From: Bacteroidales bacterium
GTDB lineage: Bacteria > Bacteroidota > Bacteroidia > Bacteroidales > UBA932
Length of the DNA: 64,000 bases
NCBI GenBank assembly: GCA_017445015.1
Contig: JAFSVL010000059.1
Location: 36,738-100,737, forward strand
Reading direction: 5' to 3'
The translations under genes and the position numbers were made by a program. Under the pieces are notes generated by a model, which saw nothing but the letters and a program-made list of their open reading frames with translations, did no database searches and was not told the origin of the DNA. Shown here piece after piece: positions 26,212 through 36,661 of the stretch; the first letter of the stretch is position 1, and every line of letters starts with the position of its first letter.

Positions 26212-26217
26212 CAGAAT

Positions 26218-29379
<3,162 letters not shown>

Positions 29380-29434
29380 AATATGAATCCTATTTTTAGT
29401 TTACTCTATCCTTCTTTCTGTTCCTGTCGCATTG

Positions 29435-29557
29435 CAACCCTGTCCGGGTAAATGCGCCCCTACGCCTTAGGCTTCTGCCGCATTCGCGCTTCTCCGCGCT
29501 GAGGCAGAAGTACCGGCTTCTGCTCCCTGTTGCTTCGCAACCCTGTCCGGGTAAATG
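29435..29557. repeat. Two copies of a 21-bp direct repeat in the recA leader
   Basis: The same 21 bases occur at 29435-29455 and 29537-29557 (core CCCTGTCCGGGTAAATG). The second copy forms most of the loop of the inverted repeat at 29501-29583 and is preceded by the small palindrome GTTGCTTCGCAAC. The two copies suggest a duplicated repetitive element. Confidence 0.8.
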
Positions 29558-29583
29558 GTCGCAGAAGCCGGTACTTCTGCCTC
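29501..29583. repeat. Perfect 23-bp inverted repeat with 37-nt loop
   Basis: Arms at 29501-29523 and 29561-29583 are exact reverse complements (outer ends GAGGCAGAAG and CTTCTGCCTC). A second, competing 8-bp pairing (CTTCTGCC at 29472-29479 with GGCAGAAG at 29503-29510) is possible. Both lie between divergent recA and rlmN-recX, inside the predicted recA 5' leader. It could be a MITE-like or REP-like insertion, or a structured leader. Confidence 0.8.
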
Positions 29584-29609
29584 TCCGGGGGCGAAATTGC
29601 ATCTATAGA

Positions 29610-29617
29610 CAAAGATA
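29610..29617 (-). promoter_or_regulatory. Candidate -7 box for recA
   Basis: The reverse strand reads TATCTTTG. It is the only exact TAnnTTTG match noticed on that strand upstream of recA and would produce a leader of about 230 nt. No convincing LexA-type operator could be identified by eye, and the -33 element is unclear. Confidence 0.4.
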
Positions 29618-29632
29618 TACAAAGTTTTTTGA

Positions 29633-29640
29633 TATTTTTG
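29633..29640 (+). promoter_or_regulatory. -7 box for rlmN-recX
   Basis: TATTTTTG ends 15 nt before the ATG at 29656, giving a leader of less than 10 nt. The frame upstream of the ATG is open to 29530 but translates the repeat and the promoter, so it is not used. Confidence 0.5.
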
Positions 29641-29655
29641 CAGTTGTTGAAAATT

Positions 29656-31140
29656 ATGAACGGGAAACTGCTGGGTAAAAATATCGAGGAACTGGGGGCC
29701 GTCGCGCTGGGAGCCGGACTGAAAAAGTTTGCGGGGAAACAACTCTCCCAGTGGCTCTATGAGAAGCATACGCCGGACTTTGCCGCCATGACCAATCTCG
29801 GCTCCGCGGCACGCGAGGCGCTCTCCAGGGAATGGGAGACCGGCATACGCCCTTATGAGCAGGTGACCGAATCTTCCGACGGCACCCGGAAATACCTCTT
29901 TTCCGTCTCGTGCGCACATGCCGGAAAGACGGAACACAGTCTTGTGGAGGCAGTCATGATTCCTGACGGGGAGCGCCGCACGCTCTGCGTTTCCTCCCAG
30001 GCGGGGTGCAGGATGGGGTGCAAGTTCTGCATGACAGGGCGTCAGGGGTTCCACGGAAACCTCGACGCCGCGGATATCCTCAACCAGATTATCTCCGTGG
30101 ATGAGAGCCGCGACCTTACGAATATCGTGTTTATGGGCATGGGTGAGCCGCTGGACAATTATGAAGAACTTTCCCGCGTGCTTACCGTGCTCACCGCTCC
30201 CTGGGGTTTTGCCTGGAGTCCCAAACGCATTACCGTCTCGACCATCGGGGTAATCCCGGCGCTCAGGCGCTATCTGGACGAGTTTTCGTGCCATCTGGCG
30301 GTCAGCCTCCACAATCCCTTCCCCGATGCGCGGGAGGCGATGATGCCCGTCCAGAAGGCCTGGCCCGCGGAAGAGGTGCTCAGCCTGATCCGTCAGTACG
30401 ATTTCAGCGGACAGCGGCGGGTCAGTTTCGAATATACGATGTTTGCGGGCTACAATGATACTCCCGCGCACGCAGACGCCTTGGCGCGGCTGCTGCGCGG
30501 CATCGAGTGCCGGGTGAACCTTATCCGCTTCCACCGCATACCTGATTTTCCGCTGCAGAGCAGCAGCACACAGCGCATGGAGGCTTTCCGGGACCGCCTG
30601 AACCGCAGCGGCATTACCTGTACCATCCGGGCCTCGCGCGGCGAGGACATCGCCGCCGCCTGCGGCATGCTTGCCGGAAAGAAACGCGAAAAAGCGCAAA
30701 AGACCGGAGAAGCGCAGGCGCTCGAACACTTCCAGACACAATGCGCCCGCCGCGAATATTGCAGCAGGGATCTCCTGCGAAAAATCACGGAGCGCGTGAA
30801 TGGCGATACCGAAGCCGCAACACGCATCCTGGAGACGCTGCAAAAGGAGAATTACCTCTCCGACGCCCGCTATGCCGCAGCCTTCGCGCGGGAAAAGGCG
30901 GCGCTCACCGGCTGGGGGCCGATGAAAATCCGGATGGCGCTGCGTGCCAAAGGCATTGCGGAAGCCTATATCGACGAAGCGCTGGAAGGAATTGACCGCG
31001 ATGCGGCCGGCACGAGGCTCGAGAAACTGCTCGCCGCCAAACGCCGTCAGTTGGAAGGCGACCCGGCGGCCCGCCTCAAACTGATCCGCCATGCGCTCTC
31101 GCGCGGGTATTCCTACGATCAGATCGAGCATTTAATTTGA
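29656..31140 (+). CDS. rlmN: RlmN-RecX fusion: 23S rRNA/tRNA m2A methyltransferase joined to a RecA modulator
   Basis: A single 494-residue frame. Residues 1-340 are a complete RlmN: methyl-carrier Cys111 (LCVSSQAGC), radical-SAM cluster Cys118, Cys122 and Cys125, GMGEP at 161-165, and catalytic Cys336 (DIAAACGML). This enzyme type methylates C2 of A2503 in 23S rRNA and A37 of some tRNAs. After a short basic linker (GKKREKAQK), residues 358-494 look like RecX: CARREYCSRDLLRKI, then LQKENYLSDARYAAAFARE, GPMKIRMALRAKGI and a final helical repeat. RecX proteins bind RecA filaments and usually limit their activity. No frameshift or stop separates the parts. The stop overlaps the convergent HhH gene by 9 bp. 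Confidence 0.88.
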   Translation: MNGKLLGKNIEELGAVALGAGLKKFAGKQLSQWLYEKHTPDFAAMTNLGSAAREALSREWETGIRPYEQVTESSDGTRKYLFSVSCAHAGKTEHSLVEAVMIPDGERRTLCVSSQAGCRMGCKFCMTGRQGFHGNLDAADILNQIISVDESRDLTNIVFMGMGEPLDNYEELSRVLTVLTAPWGFAWSPKRITVSTIGVIPALRRYLDEFSCHLAVSLHNPFPDAREAMMPVQKAWPAEEVLSLIRQYDFSGQRRVSFEYTMFAGYNDTPAHADALARLLRGIECRVNLIRFHRIPDFPLQSSSTQRMEAFRDRLNRSGITCTIRASRGEDIAAACGMLAGKKREKAQKTGEAQALEHFQTQCARREYCSRDLLRKITERVNGDTEAATRILETLQKENYLSDARYAAAFAREKAALTGWGPMKIRMALRAKGIAEAYIDEALEGIDRDAAGTRLEKLLAAKRRQLEGDPAARLKLIRHALSRGYSYDQIEHLI

Positions 31141-32010
31141 TTTTTCACAACGCCCCAGTTTGAGCGCCTGTTCCCCGCTGACCACTCCGGCGTCGAACAG
31201 TCCCTGTGCCGTCCATTCTTCCCGCGGATGATGCCGGCGATAGAGCCCGATCGAGCGCGCCACTGACGCACTCCGGATATCCGGATGGCTTCCCAGCGCG
31301 TCATCCTCCCATTCCCAGAAGGGTTTTGCCGGCGAGGGGCCGCAGATAATCAAATCTTTCAGTGCGTTGAACTTCTCCTCATCGAAACGCCAGATGTTCA
31401 TCAACTGTTCCGGACAACGGTAGCCTCCCAATTGCTCCCGGTAGGCCACCATTCTGGCGGCGAACCACGGGCCGATGCCCGGCAACGCATCGAAGGCGGC
31501 CGAATCCGCCCGGTTGATATCGGTTTTCGGGATATCGATATAGGGCTCCAGACGCCGGAAAACAGAGTCCGCCACGACATAGGACTTCGCAAAGTCCGAC
31601 TTGCGGCGGAAACGTCCGCCCTTTTCCCGGTAGGCGATAATCGAGGCGGCCTGCTTCTCGCTGAATCCCAGCCGCTGCAGTTCATCGGCGGAAGCCGTGT
31701 TGGGATTAAAGCGGAAGTTTTCCACTTTCCGCCGGTAAGTGCGTGTCACGGCCCTGGCCTGCGGCGCATGCCGCCCGCTGCGACGAGCCGCCGGCATTCC
31801 CTCCCCGGACGTTACGGTACTGTCCGCACCCCGGAGGGCCGGCACCGGGATATAGACCGTATCCGGCCTGTCCTCGTTGGCGATGATGCGCAGCGCGGCC
31901 GCCCGGTGCACGAATAGTGCAGACTGATAACCGATGATGAGGAAGGCGAGCGATACTGCGCCCGCTTTAAAAGCGGAATGCTCCCCCTCAGGCTTCTCTT
32001 TCTTCCCCAT
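31132..32010 (-). CDS. ComEA-like helix-hairpin-helix protein
   Basis: A 292-residue protein with one N-terminal membrane segment (about 17-35). Two or more ComEA-type helix-hairpin-helix units follow: NPNTASADELQRLGFSEKQA at about 130-150, DINRADSAAFDALPGIGPWF at about 205-225, and a third weaker region. Such domains bind DNA non-specifically and occur in competence proteins, but Bacteroidetes homologues have no proven role. The first ATG of the family-like region is at 32010; the frame is open further upstream only as an overlap with rsmI. It overlaps rsmI by 23 bp. Confidence 0.8.
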   Translation of the reverse strand: MGKKEKPEGEHSAFKAGAVSLAFLIIGYQSALFVHRAAALRIIANEDRPDTVYIPVPALRGADSTVTSGEGMPAARRSGRHAPQARAVTRTYRRKVENFRFNPNTASADELQRLGFSEKQAASIIAYREKGGRFRRKSDFAKSYVVADSVFRRLEPYIDIPKTDINRADSAAFDALPGIGPWFAARMVAYREQLGGYRCPEQLMNIWRFDEEKFNALKDLIICGPSPAKPFWEWEDDALGSHPDIRSASVARSIGLYRRHHPREEWTAQGLFDAGVVSGEQALKLGRCEKSN

Positions 32011-32734
32011 CGCCGCATTCCTCCTTATATTTATTGCGATGGACCTTCCCCTTTTCCTCTTTTTTCCCGCCGACGACCAGCACGATTTCCCCGCGGGGCT
32101 CCTCTGAACGGAAGTGTTCCAGCACCACGGCCAGCGTACCCCGCACGTGCGTTTCATGCACCTTGGAAATTTCCCGCGCCACAGAGCAGGGGCGGTCAGG
32201 GCCGAAAGCCTCACAGAGGTCTTCCAGCGTGGCTGTGAGGCGGCGCGGCGATTCATAGAAAATCATCGTGCGCAGCTCTGACGAAAGTTCTTCCAGGCGT
32301 GTCCGCCGGCCTTTTTTCAAGGGCAGGAAGCCTTCGAAACAGAAGCGGTCACAGGGCAGTCCGGAGGATACGAGCGCCGGGATGCAGGCCGTCGGGCCGG
32401 GGAGCGTCTGCACTTCGATTCCGGCTTCGGCACAACTGCGTGAGAGCAGGAAGCCCGGATCCGAGATGCCCGGTGTTCCGGCATCACTGACCAGAGCGAT
32501 GGTCTCCCCCCGCAAAAGGCGCTCACGAATCATTGCCACCCCCTCATGCTCATTATACTTGTGGTGGGACAGCAACTTTCCCTTGATGCCGAAGTGGGAG
32601 AGCAGGATGCCGCTGGTGCGCGTGTCTTCCGCGAGAATCAGGTCTGCGGCCTTCAGGACTTCAAGCGCCCTGAAACTCATGTCGTCGAGATTGCCCACGG
32701 GCGTGGGCACGATATAAAGGATTCCGGTCTTCAT
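31988..32734 (-). CDS. rsmI: 16S rRNA (cytidine1402-2'-O)-methyltransferase
   Basis: A 248-residue SAM-dependent tetrapyrrole-methylase-fold protein beginning MKTGILYIVPTPVGNLDDMS. It contains LAEDTRTSGILL, VSDAGTPGISDPG and FYESPRRL, all standard for RsmI, which methylates C1402 in the 16S decoding region. Its -7 box ends 4 nt before the ATG. The gene is followed with overlap by the HhH protein. Confidence 0.95.
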   Translation of the reverse strand: MKTGILYIVPTPVGNLDDMSFRALEVLKAADLILAEDTRTSGILLSHFGIKGKLLSHHKYNEHEGVAMIRERLLRGETIALVSDAGTPGISDPGFLLSRSCAEAGIEVQTLPGPTACIPALVSSGLPCDRFCFEGFLPLKKGRRTRLEELSSELRTMIFYESPRRLTATLEDLCEAFGPDRPCSVAREISKVHETHVRGTLAVVLEHFRSEEPRGEIVLVVGGKKEEKGKVHRNKYKEECGDGEEREA

Positions 32735-32738
32735 GGCG

Positions 32739-32746
32739 CAAAGATA
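32739..32746 (-). promoter_or_regulatory. -7 box for rsmI
   Basis: The reverse strand reads TATCTTTG with only CGCC before the ATG at 32734, implying a leaderless transcript. No good -33 TTG lies at 19-21 nt. Confidence 0.55.
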
Positions 32747-32756
32747 ACACGGATCG

Positions 32757-32783
32757 AAGCGTTGGAAAAATTTTTCAACGCTT
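32757..32783 (-). terminator. Palindrome after xerD, possible terminator
   Basis: AAGCGTTG and CAACGCTT form the outer 8-bp stem around a self-complementary AAAAATTTTT centre. It overlaps the xerD stop codon. There is no strong U-tract after it, so its strength as an intrinsic terminator is uncertain; it lies between xerD and the rsmI promoter. Confidence 0.4.
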
Positions 32784-33657
32784 ATTTTCTCGGATGGTGT
32801 TCCAGGACGGTCTTTTGCCAGGTGCTGCGGTCGATATGGGTATAGAGTTCGGTGGTGAGGATGCTGGCGTGCCCGAGCATTTCCTGGACCACTCGCAGGT
32901 CGGCACCGTGTTCGATGAGATGCGTTGCGAAAGAGTGGCGGAGCGTATGCGGCGATATCTCCTTGTTCACCCCCGCTGCAGCCGCCTGCGCACGCACCAT
33001 TTTAAAAACGGAAATGCGGCTGAGCGGCTTTCCGAAGCGGTTCAGAAAAAGTCTGCCGTCATCGGCTCCGGCCGGCTCCGGCCGTACGGGCAGGTAATCC
33101 GCGATGGCCTCGGCGGCACATTCCCCCATCGGCACCAGCCGTTCCTTGTTGCCTTTGCCTGTTACGCGCACGAAACGCTCGCTTTCGAAGATATCCGGAA
33201 GACGCAGCGAACAGGCTTCCGAGACGCGCAGCCCGCAGCCATAAAGGAGTTCAAGAATGGCCCGGTCGCGTTTCCCTTTCCAGCCGCGCGTATCGACGCT
33301 CTCAATCATGGCCGTGACTTCTTCTTCGGAAAGCACGTCGGGAAGGTACCGCCCCAGTTTCGGCGCATAGACCGCATCGCAGGGATTGTCCGAGCGCCGG
33401 CCTTCAAGGACAAGATAATCGAAAAAGGACTTGAGCGCACTGAGTTCCCTCGCCTGGGAACGGCCAGAAACATCCGCCGAACGTTCCGTAAGCCAAGCGC
33501 TTACATCGTCAGGCGTCACTTCCGGCGGCTCGGCCGGACAGGCGGACAGAAAAATCTCCAGGTCGGAAAGGTACGAAGACACCGTATGCGGAGAGAGCTG
33601 CCGCTCCATCCTCAGGTAGTACCCGTAGTCTTCCAGCCACTGTGCAACTTTTTCCAT
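32782..33657 (-). CDS. xerD: Site-specific tyrosine recombinase XerC/XerD family
   Basis: A 291-residue recombinase with an N-terminal SAM-like domain (about 1-90) and a catalytic domain carrying Arg in CGLRVSEACSLRL, HTLRHSFATHLIEHGADLR, LGHASILTTELYTH and the nucleophilic Tyr. The length and the chromosomal setting fit a housekeeping XerD that resolves chromosome dimers rather than a mobile-element integrase. The TTG at 33666 is inside the -7 box, so the ATG at 33657 is used. It is divergent from a C11 peptidase. Confidence 0.88.
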   Translation of the reverse strand: MEKVAQWLEDYGYYLRMERQLSPHTVSSYLSDLEIFLSACPAEPPEVTPDDVSAWLTERSADVSGRSQARELSALKSFFDYLVLEGRRSDNPCDAVYAPKLGRYLPDVLSEEEVTAMIESVDTRGWKGKRDRAILELLYGCGLRVSEACSLRLPDIFESERFVRVTGKGNKERLVPMGECAAEAIADYLPVRPEPAGADDGRLFLNRFGKPLSRISVFKMVRAQAAAAGVNKEISPHTLRHSFATHLIEHGADLRVVQEMLGHASILTTELYTHIDRSTWQKTVLEHHPRK

Positions 33658-33663
33658 AAAGTT

Positions 33664-33671
33664 CAAATATA
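33664..33671 (-). promoter_or_regulatory. -7 box for xerD
   Basis: The reverse strand reads TATATTTG and ends 6 nt before the ATG at 33657, again suggesting a leaderless mRNA. Confidence 0.5.
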
Positions 33672-33691
33672 ATAAAAATCAAAAAATATTT

Positions 33692-33699
33692 TATCTTTG
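33692..33699 (+). promoter_or_regulatory. -7 box for the C11 peptidase gene
   Basis: TATCTTTG ends 5 nt before the ATG at 33705. It is in the same 47-bp divergent gap as the xerD box. Confidence 0.55.
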
Positions 33700-33704
33700 T
33701 CGGA

Positions 33705-35018
33705 ATGAAACGTTGGCTTATATTCTTCGCCGCCGTGTGGACGGCAGTGGCTTGCGACATCGCCAGTGTGGGGCCCGACACGCCCCCGGTCGTGACCGAA
33801 TACGACCGTGTGGTGATCCTCTATGCCCCCGGCTACAATACCATCAGCGAATACCTCAAGGGCGATGTCCGGGAAATCCTGGAGTCTCCCCCTGCCTACA
33901 TCCCCATCAAAGGCGGGAAGAAAGCCTTGCTGGTCCTCTCCCACAACACAGCCCGGTCCTACGACTTTTCCACCCCTACTTCCCCGTACCTGTTCCGCAT
34001 TATGCGCGACTATGACGGAAGCATCATCTGCGATACGCTGGCCACGCTGGAGAAGGGATTGCGCATTGTCGATCCCGACATCGCCCGCCAGGTCCTTTCC
34101 ATCATCGGCGAAAACTTCCCGTCCAAACACTACGGAATGATTTTTTCCTCCCACGGGACAGGGTGGCTGCCCAAAGGGTATTATGGGACGGATAAAGACG
34201 AAAATCCCATCATCTGGTCCGGTGCGCCCGTACCCTTCAGCCAGACGTACAGGGATGAGATTCCCGAGGGGGCCGTACCTTATAGGCTTCCCGACCCGGA
34301 CGACATCCCGGTCAAGAGCATCGGCAATGAAGTGGAGCAGGATGCGCGCGGAAGGACATGGGCCTATGAAATGGATCTGCCCGAATTTGCCAGGGCCTGC
34401 CCCCTGCATCTGGACTACCTGCTGATGGACTGCTGCCTGATGGGAGGCATCGAAACGGCCTACGAACTTCGGCACATGGCCGATTATATCGGGTTCTCCG
34501 CCGCAGAAATTCCTGCAGACGGTTTTTATTATCCGATGATGGCCAAGCACCTGCTCCATGATACGCCGGCGACGCCGATAGGGGTATGCAGCGACTTCTA
34601 CCTCAATGCGCTGAAGAAAAGCGGATCGCAGCGCACCGCCGTCATCTCCTACATCGACTGCTCCCGTCTCGAGGCTTTGGCCGAAGTCAGCGCCCGTATT
34701 TTCGAGAAATACCGCACGGAAATCGAGAACGTGGATCCAACTGCCGTGCAGGGCTTCTTCCGCCATAACCAGCATTTTTTCTACGATATGCTGGATATTG
34801 TGGAAAAGGCCGGCGTAACGGGGGAAGACCTTGCCGAGTTCACTTCCGCCCTCAATGCCTGTGTCCTTTACCGGAACCACACCGAAAAGGTGATGAACAG
34901 CGTGAAAGTAAACCGTTTCTGCGGATTCAGCATGTTCCTCCCCTGTCATGGCAACAATGAACTGAGGGAATTCTACAAAGGCCTGGCGTGGAACAAAGCC
35001 ACGGCGCTTGTCAAATAA
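33705..35018 (+). CDS. Clostripain-family (C11) cysteine peptidase lipoprotein
   Basis: A 437-residue protein with a lipoprotein-like signal (Cys at about residue 17 in TAVACDIAS). The C11 catalytic dyad is visible: His in MIFSSHGTGWLP near residue 150 and Cys in LLMDCCLMGGIETAYEL near 243. Bacteroides relatives such as fragipain cleave after Arg or Lys and can activate toxins, but many members have unknown targets. It is probably attached to the periplasmic or outer face of the envelope. It stands alone between xerD and rplY. Confidence 0.85.
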   Translation: MKRWLIFFAAVWTAVACDIASVGPDTPPVVTEYDRVVILYAPGYNTISEYLKGDVREILESPPAYIPIKGGKKALLVLSHNTARSYDFSTPTSPYLFRIMRDYDGSIICDTLATLEKGLRIVDPDIARQVLSIIGENFPSKHYGMIFSSHGTGWLPKGYYGTDKDENPIIWSGAPVPFSQTYRDEIPEGAVPYRLPDPDDIPVKSIGNEVEQDARGRTWAYEMDLPEFARACPLHLDYLLMDCCLMGGIETAYELRHMADYIGFSAAEIPADGFYYPMMAKHLLHDTPATPIGVCSDFYLNALKKSGSQRTAVISYIDCSRLEALAEVSARIFEKYRTEIENVDPTAVQGFFRHNQHFFYDMLDIVEKAGVTGEDLAEFTSALNACVLYRNHTEKVMNSVKVNRFCGFSMFLPCHGNNELREFYKGLAWNKATALVK

Positions 35019-35029
35019 GAAAATTATCC

Positions 35030-35037
35030 TATCTTTG
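35030..35037 (+). promoter_or_regulatory. -7 box for rplY
   Basis: TATCTTTG lies 11 nt after the peptidase stop, about 85 nt before the rplY ATG. Confidence 0.55.
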
Positions 35038-35046
35038 CAGCGCATT

Positions 35047-35097
35047 TGAAAACCCCAGGGTTTTGGTGCAATGGGTCCCGGGCCCGTCCCGGGATGA
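35047..35097 (+). other. Structured leader of rplY
   Basis: The roughly 80-nt leader has a short hairpin (AAAACCC then GGGTTTT) followed by a GC-rich stretch in which TCCCGGG occurs twice (GTCCCGGGCCCGTCCCGGGA). It precedes an A-rich stretch and the ATG. A role in L25 autoregulation is possible but not shown. Confidence 0.35.
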
Positions 35098-35122
35098 GTA
35101 ACACATTTTAACAACAAAAAAA

Positions 35123-35698
35123 ATGCAACATTTCGAATTGAACGGCCAAATCCGCCAGGTTGGAGCCAAGGCGGTCATCAAGGCATTCCGTAAACAGGGT
35201 CTCGTCCCCTGCAATCTTTATGGCGGAGGAATGGACAACGTCCTCTTCACCGTTGACGCAAAGGCGCTCAAGGCGCTCACCAACACCCCCAAGTCTTACA
35301 TTGTGGACCTCGTCCTGGACGGCGGACAGAAATTCAACGCCGTGCTTCACGAACTTCAGTTCCACCCTGTGAACGATAACTGCCTGCATGTGGATTTCCT
35401 CGCCGTCAGCGAGCAGAAGCCCGTCAGCATCTCCGTTCCCATCATCATCTCCGGTCACGCTGTCGGTGTGCAGAAAGGTGGAAAATTCTTCCAGACGGCC
35501 CGTTCCCTGAAGATCAGCGGCCTGATGAAGAACCTTCCTGACGACATCACCGTGGATATCACCGCCCTCGACCTCGACAAGAAGATCAAGGCCGGCGACG
35601 TAAAGGTGGACGGGATCAGCGTACTCACCCCCAAGGACTGCGTAATTTGCGGTGTGAAGACCACCCGCAACACCGCCGTGCAGGCTGAAACCGAGTAA
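35123..35698 (+). CDS. rplY: Large ribosomal subunit protein L25 (CTC type)
   Basis: A 191-residue L25/TL5 protein. The N-terminal 5S rRNA-binding domain covers about 1-90 (KQGLVPCNLYGG), and a C-terminal CTC beta domain follows (PVSISVPIIISGHAVGVQKGG). It binds 5S rRNA in the 50S subunit. The pairing with pth 5 bp downstream is a conserved arrangement in many bacteria. It lacks any extra tail. Confidence 0.95.
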   Translation: MQHFELNGQIRQVGAKAVIKAFRKQGLVPCNLYGGGMDNVLFTVDAKALKALTNTPKSYIVDLVLDGGQKFNAVLHELQFHPVNDNCLHVDFLAVSEQKPVSISVPIIISGHAVGVQKGGKFFQTARSLKISGLMKNLPDDITVDITALDLDKKIKAGDVKVDGISVLTPKDCVICGVKTTRNTAVQAETE

Positions 35699-35703
35699 AA
35701 CGC

Positions 35704-36288
35704 GTGTCCGAGAAGACCTATCTGGTTGCCGGACTCGGAAACATCGGTTCCGAATACGCCGCAACGCGACACAATGTCGGATTTATGATATTGGATGCCT
35801 GGGCTCAGGCATCCGATATCTTTTTTTCCACGGAACGTTACGGAGACATGGCATCCCTTCGTCTCAAAGGACGGGATGTACGCCTGCTCAAACCTTCTAC
35901 CTACGTGAATCTGAGCGGGAACGCCATCCGCTATTGGGCGCAGAAACTGGAGATTCCCCTGTCCAATATCATCGTCGTCTGCGATGACCTCAACCTGCCC
36001 TTCGGCGTCCCCCGTATGCGGCTGAGCGGCAGCGACGGCGGGCACAACGGATTGAAAAACATAATAGAATTACTTGACACACAGGATTTTGCACGGATAC
36101 GCATCGGTATCGGACACGATTTCAGCGACGGTGCCCAGATTGATTTTGTGCTTGGCGCGATGAGCGAAGATGAAAGGGCCGCCCTCTCGTTGACAGGAGA
36201 AAAAGTCATCCAGGCCATCAAGGACTGGATATTTGTCGGAGGCCAGAGAGCCATGAGTTATTTGAATGCAAAAACGCAAAAAAAATAA
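35704..36288 (+). CDS. pth: Peptidyl-tRNA hydrolase
   Basis: A 194-residue Pth. The catalytic His is in YAATRHNVGFMILD, with KPSTYVNLSGNAI, VVCDDLNLPFG and GSDGGHNGLKNI matching the family. It releases peptides from prematurely dropped peptidyl-tRNAs. The start is GTG at 35704, five bases after rplY; no other start keeps the first beta strand (TYLVAGLGNIG). Confidence 0.95.
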   Translation: MSEKTYLVAGLGNIGSEYAATRHNVGFMILDAWAQASDIFFSTERYGDMASLRLKGRDVRLLKPSTYVNLSGNAIRYWAQKLEIPLSNIIVVCDDLNLPFGVPRMRLSGSDGGHNGLKNIIELLDTQDFARIRIGIGHDFSDGAQIDFVLGAMSEDERAALSLTGEKVIQAIKDWIFVGGQRAMSYLNAKTQKK

Positions 36289-36304
36289 ATTTTTGCACCA
36301 AACA

Positions 36305-36336
36305 TTTGCAAATCAAATAAATGATTTTTAACTTTC
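36305..36336 (+). promoter_or_regulatory. Candidate promoter of the histone-like gene
   Basis: TTTG at 36305-36308 and TAACTTTC at 36329-36336 are 20 nt apart. The -7 box differs from consensus only in the last base. The leader would be about 55 nt and AT-rich. Confidence 0.45.
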
Positions 36337-36395
36337 GGAAGTTTTTGTTTAGGCAAACTTATTACTTCATACAAACCACTTAAAAATTCAACACA

Positions 36396-36569
36396 ATGAA
36401 AGCACTTGTTGAGAAGCTCAATGCTGAAATCGTCGAATTCCAGAAGAACGCTGAAGCGCAGCTCGTTAAGGGGAACAAAGCCGCTGGCGCCCGCGCCCGC
36501 AAGGCCGCTCTTGCCATCATGAAGGACCTTAAGGAGTTCCGCAAGGTTTCCGTCGAGGCTGCGAAATAG
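36396..36569 (+). CDS. Histone H1-like protein (Hc1 family)
   Basis: A 57-residue lysine- and alanine-rich protein starting MKALVEKLNAEIVEFQKNA and containing GNKAAGARARKAALAIMKD. It resembles the small Hc1-type histone H1-like proteins common in Bacteroidetes, thought to bind DNA and shape the nucleoid. It is too short for standard ORF cut-offs. It has its own candidate promoter and is followed by an intrinsic terminator, so it is a monocistronic gene. Confidence 0.8.
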   Translation: MKALVEKLNAEIVEFQKNAEAQLVKGNKAAGARARKAALAIMKDLKEFRKVSVEAAK

Positions 36570-36589
36570 TTTCCGCATTTACAAGACAT

Positions 36590-36622
36590 CAAGCCGGCCC
36601 GAAAGGACCGGCTTGATTATTT
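36590..36622 (+). terminator. Intrinsic terminator after the histone-like gene
   Basis: CAAGCCGG and CCGGCTTG pair, continuing after one mismatch into CC/GG around a GAAA tetraloop, and TTGATTATTTC follows. It lies 20 nt after the stop codon. Confidence 0.75.
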
Positions 36623-36661
36623 CTTTCACGCCAGCAGGCGCTCCAGGTCTTACGGTGAGAC

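Noticed and set aside
29530-29655. An upstream extension of the rlmN-recX frame
   Set aside because: It translates the inverted repeat and the promoter box; RlmN-like sequence begins at the ATG at 29656.
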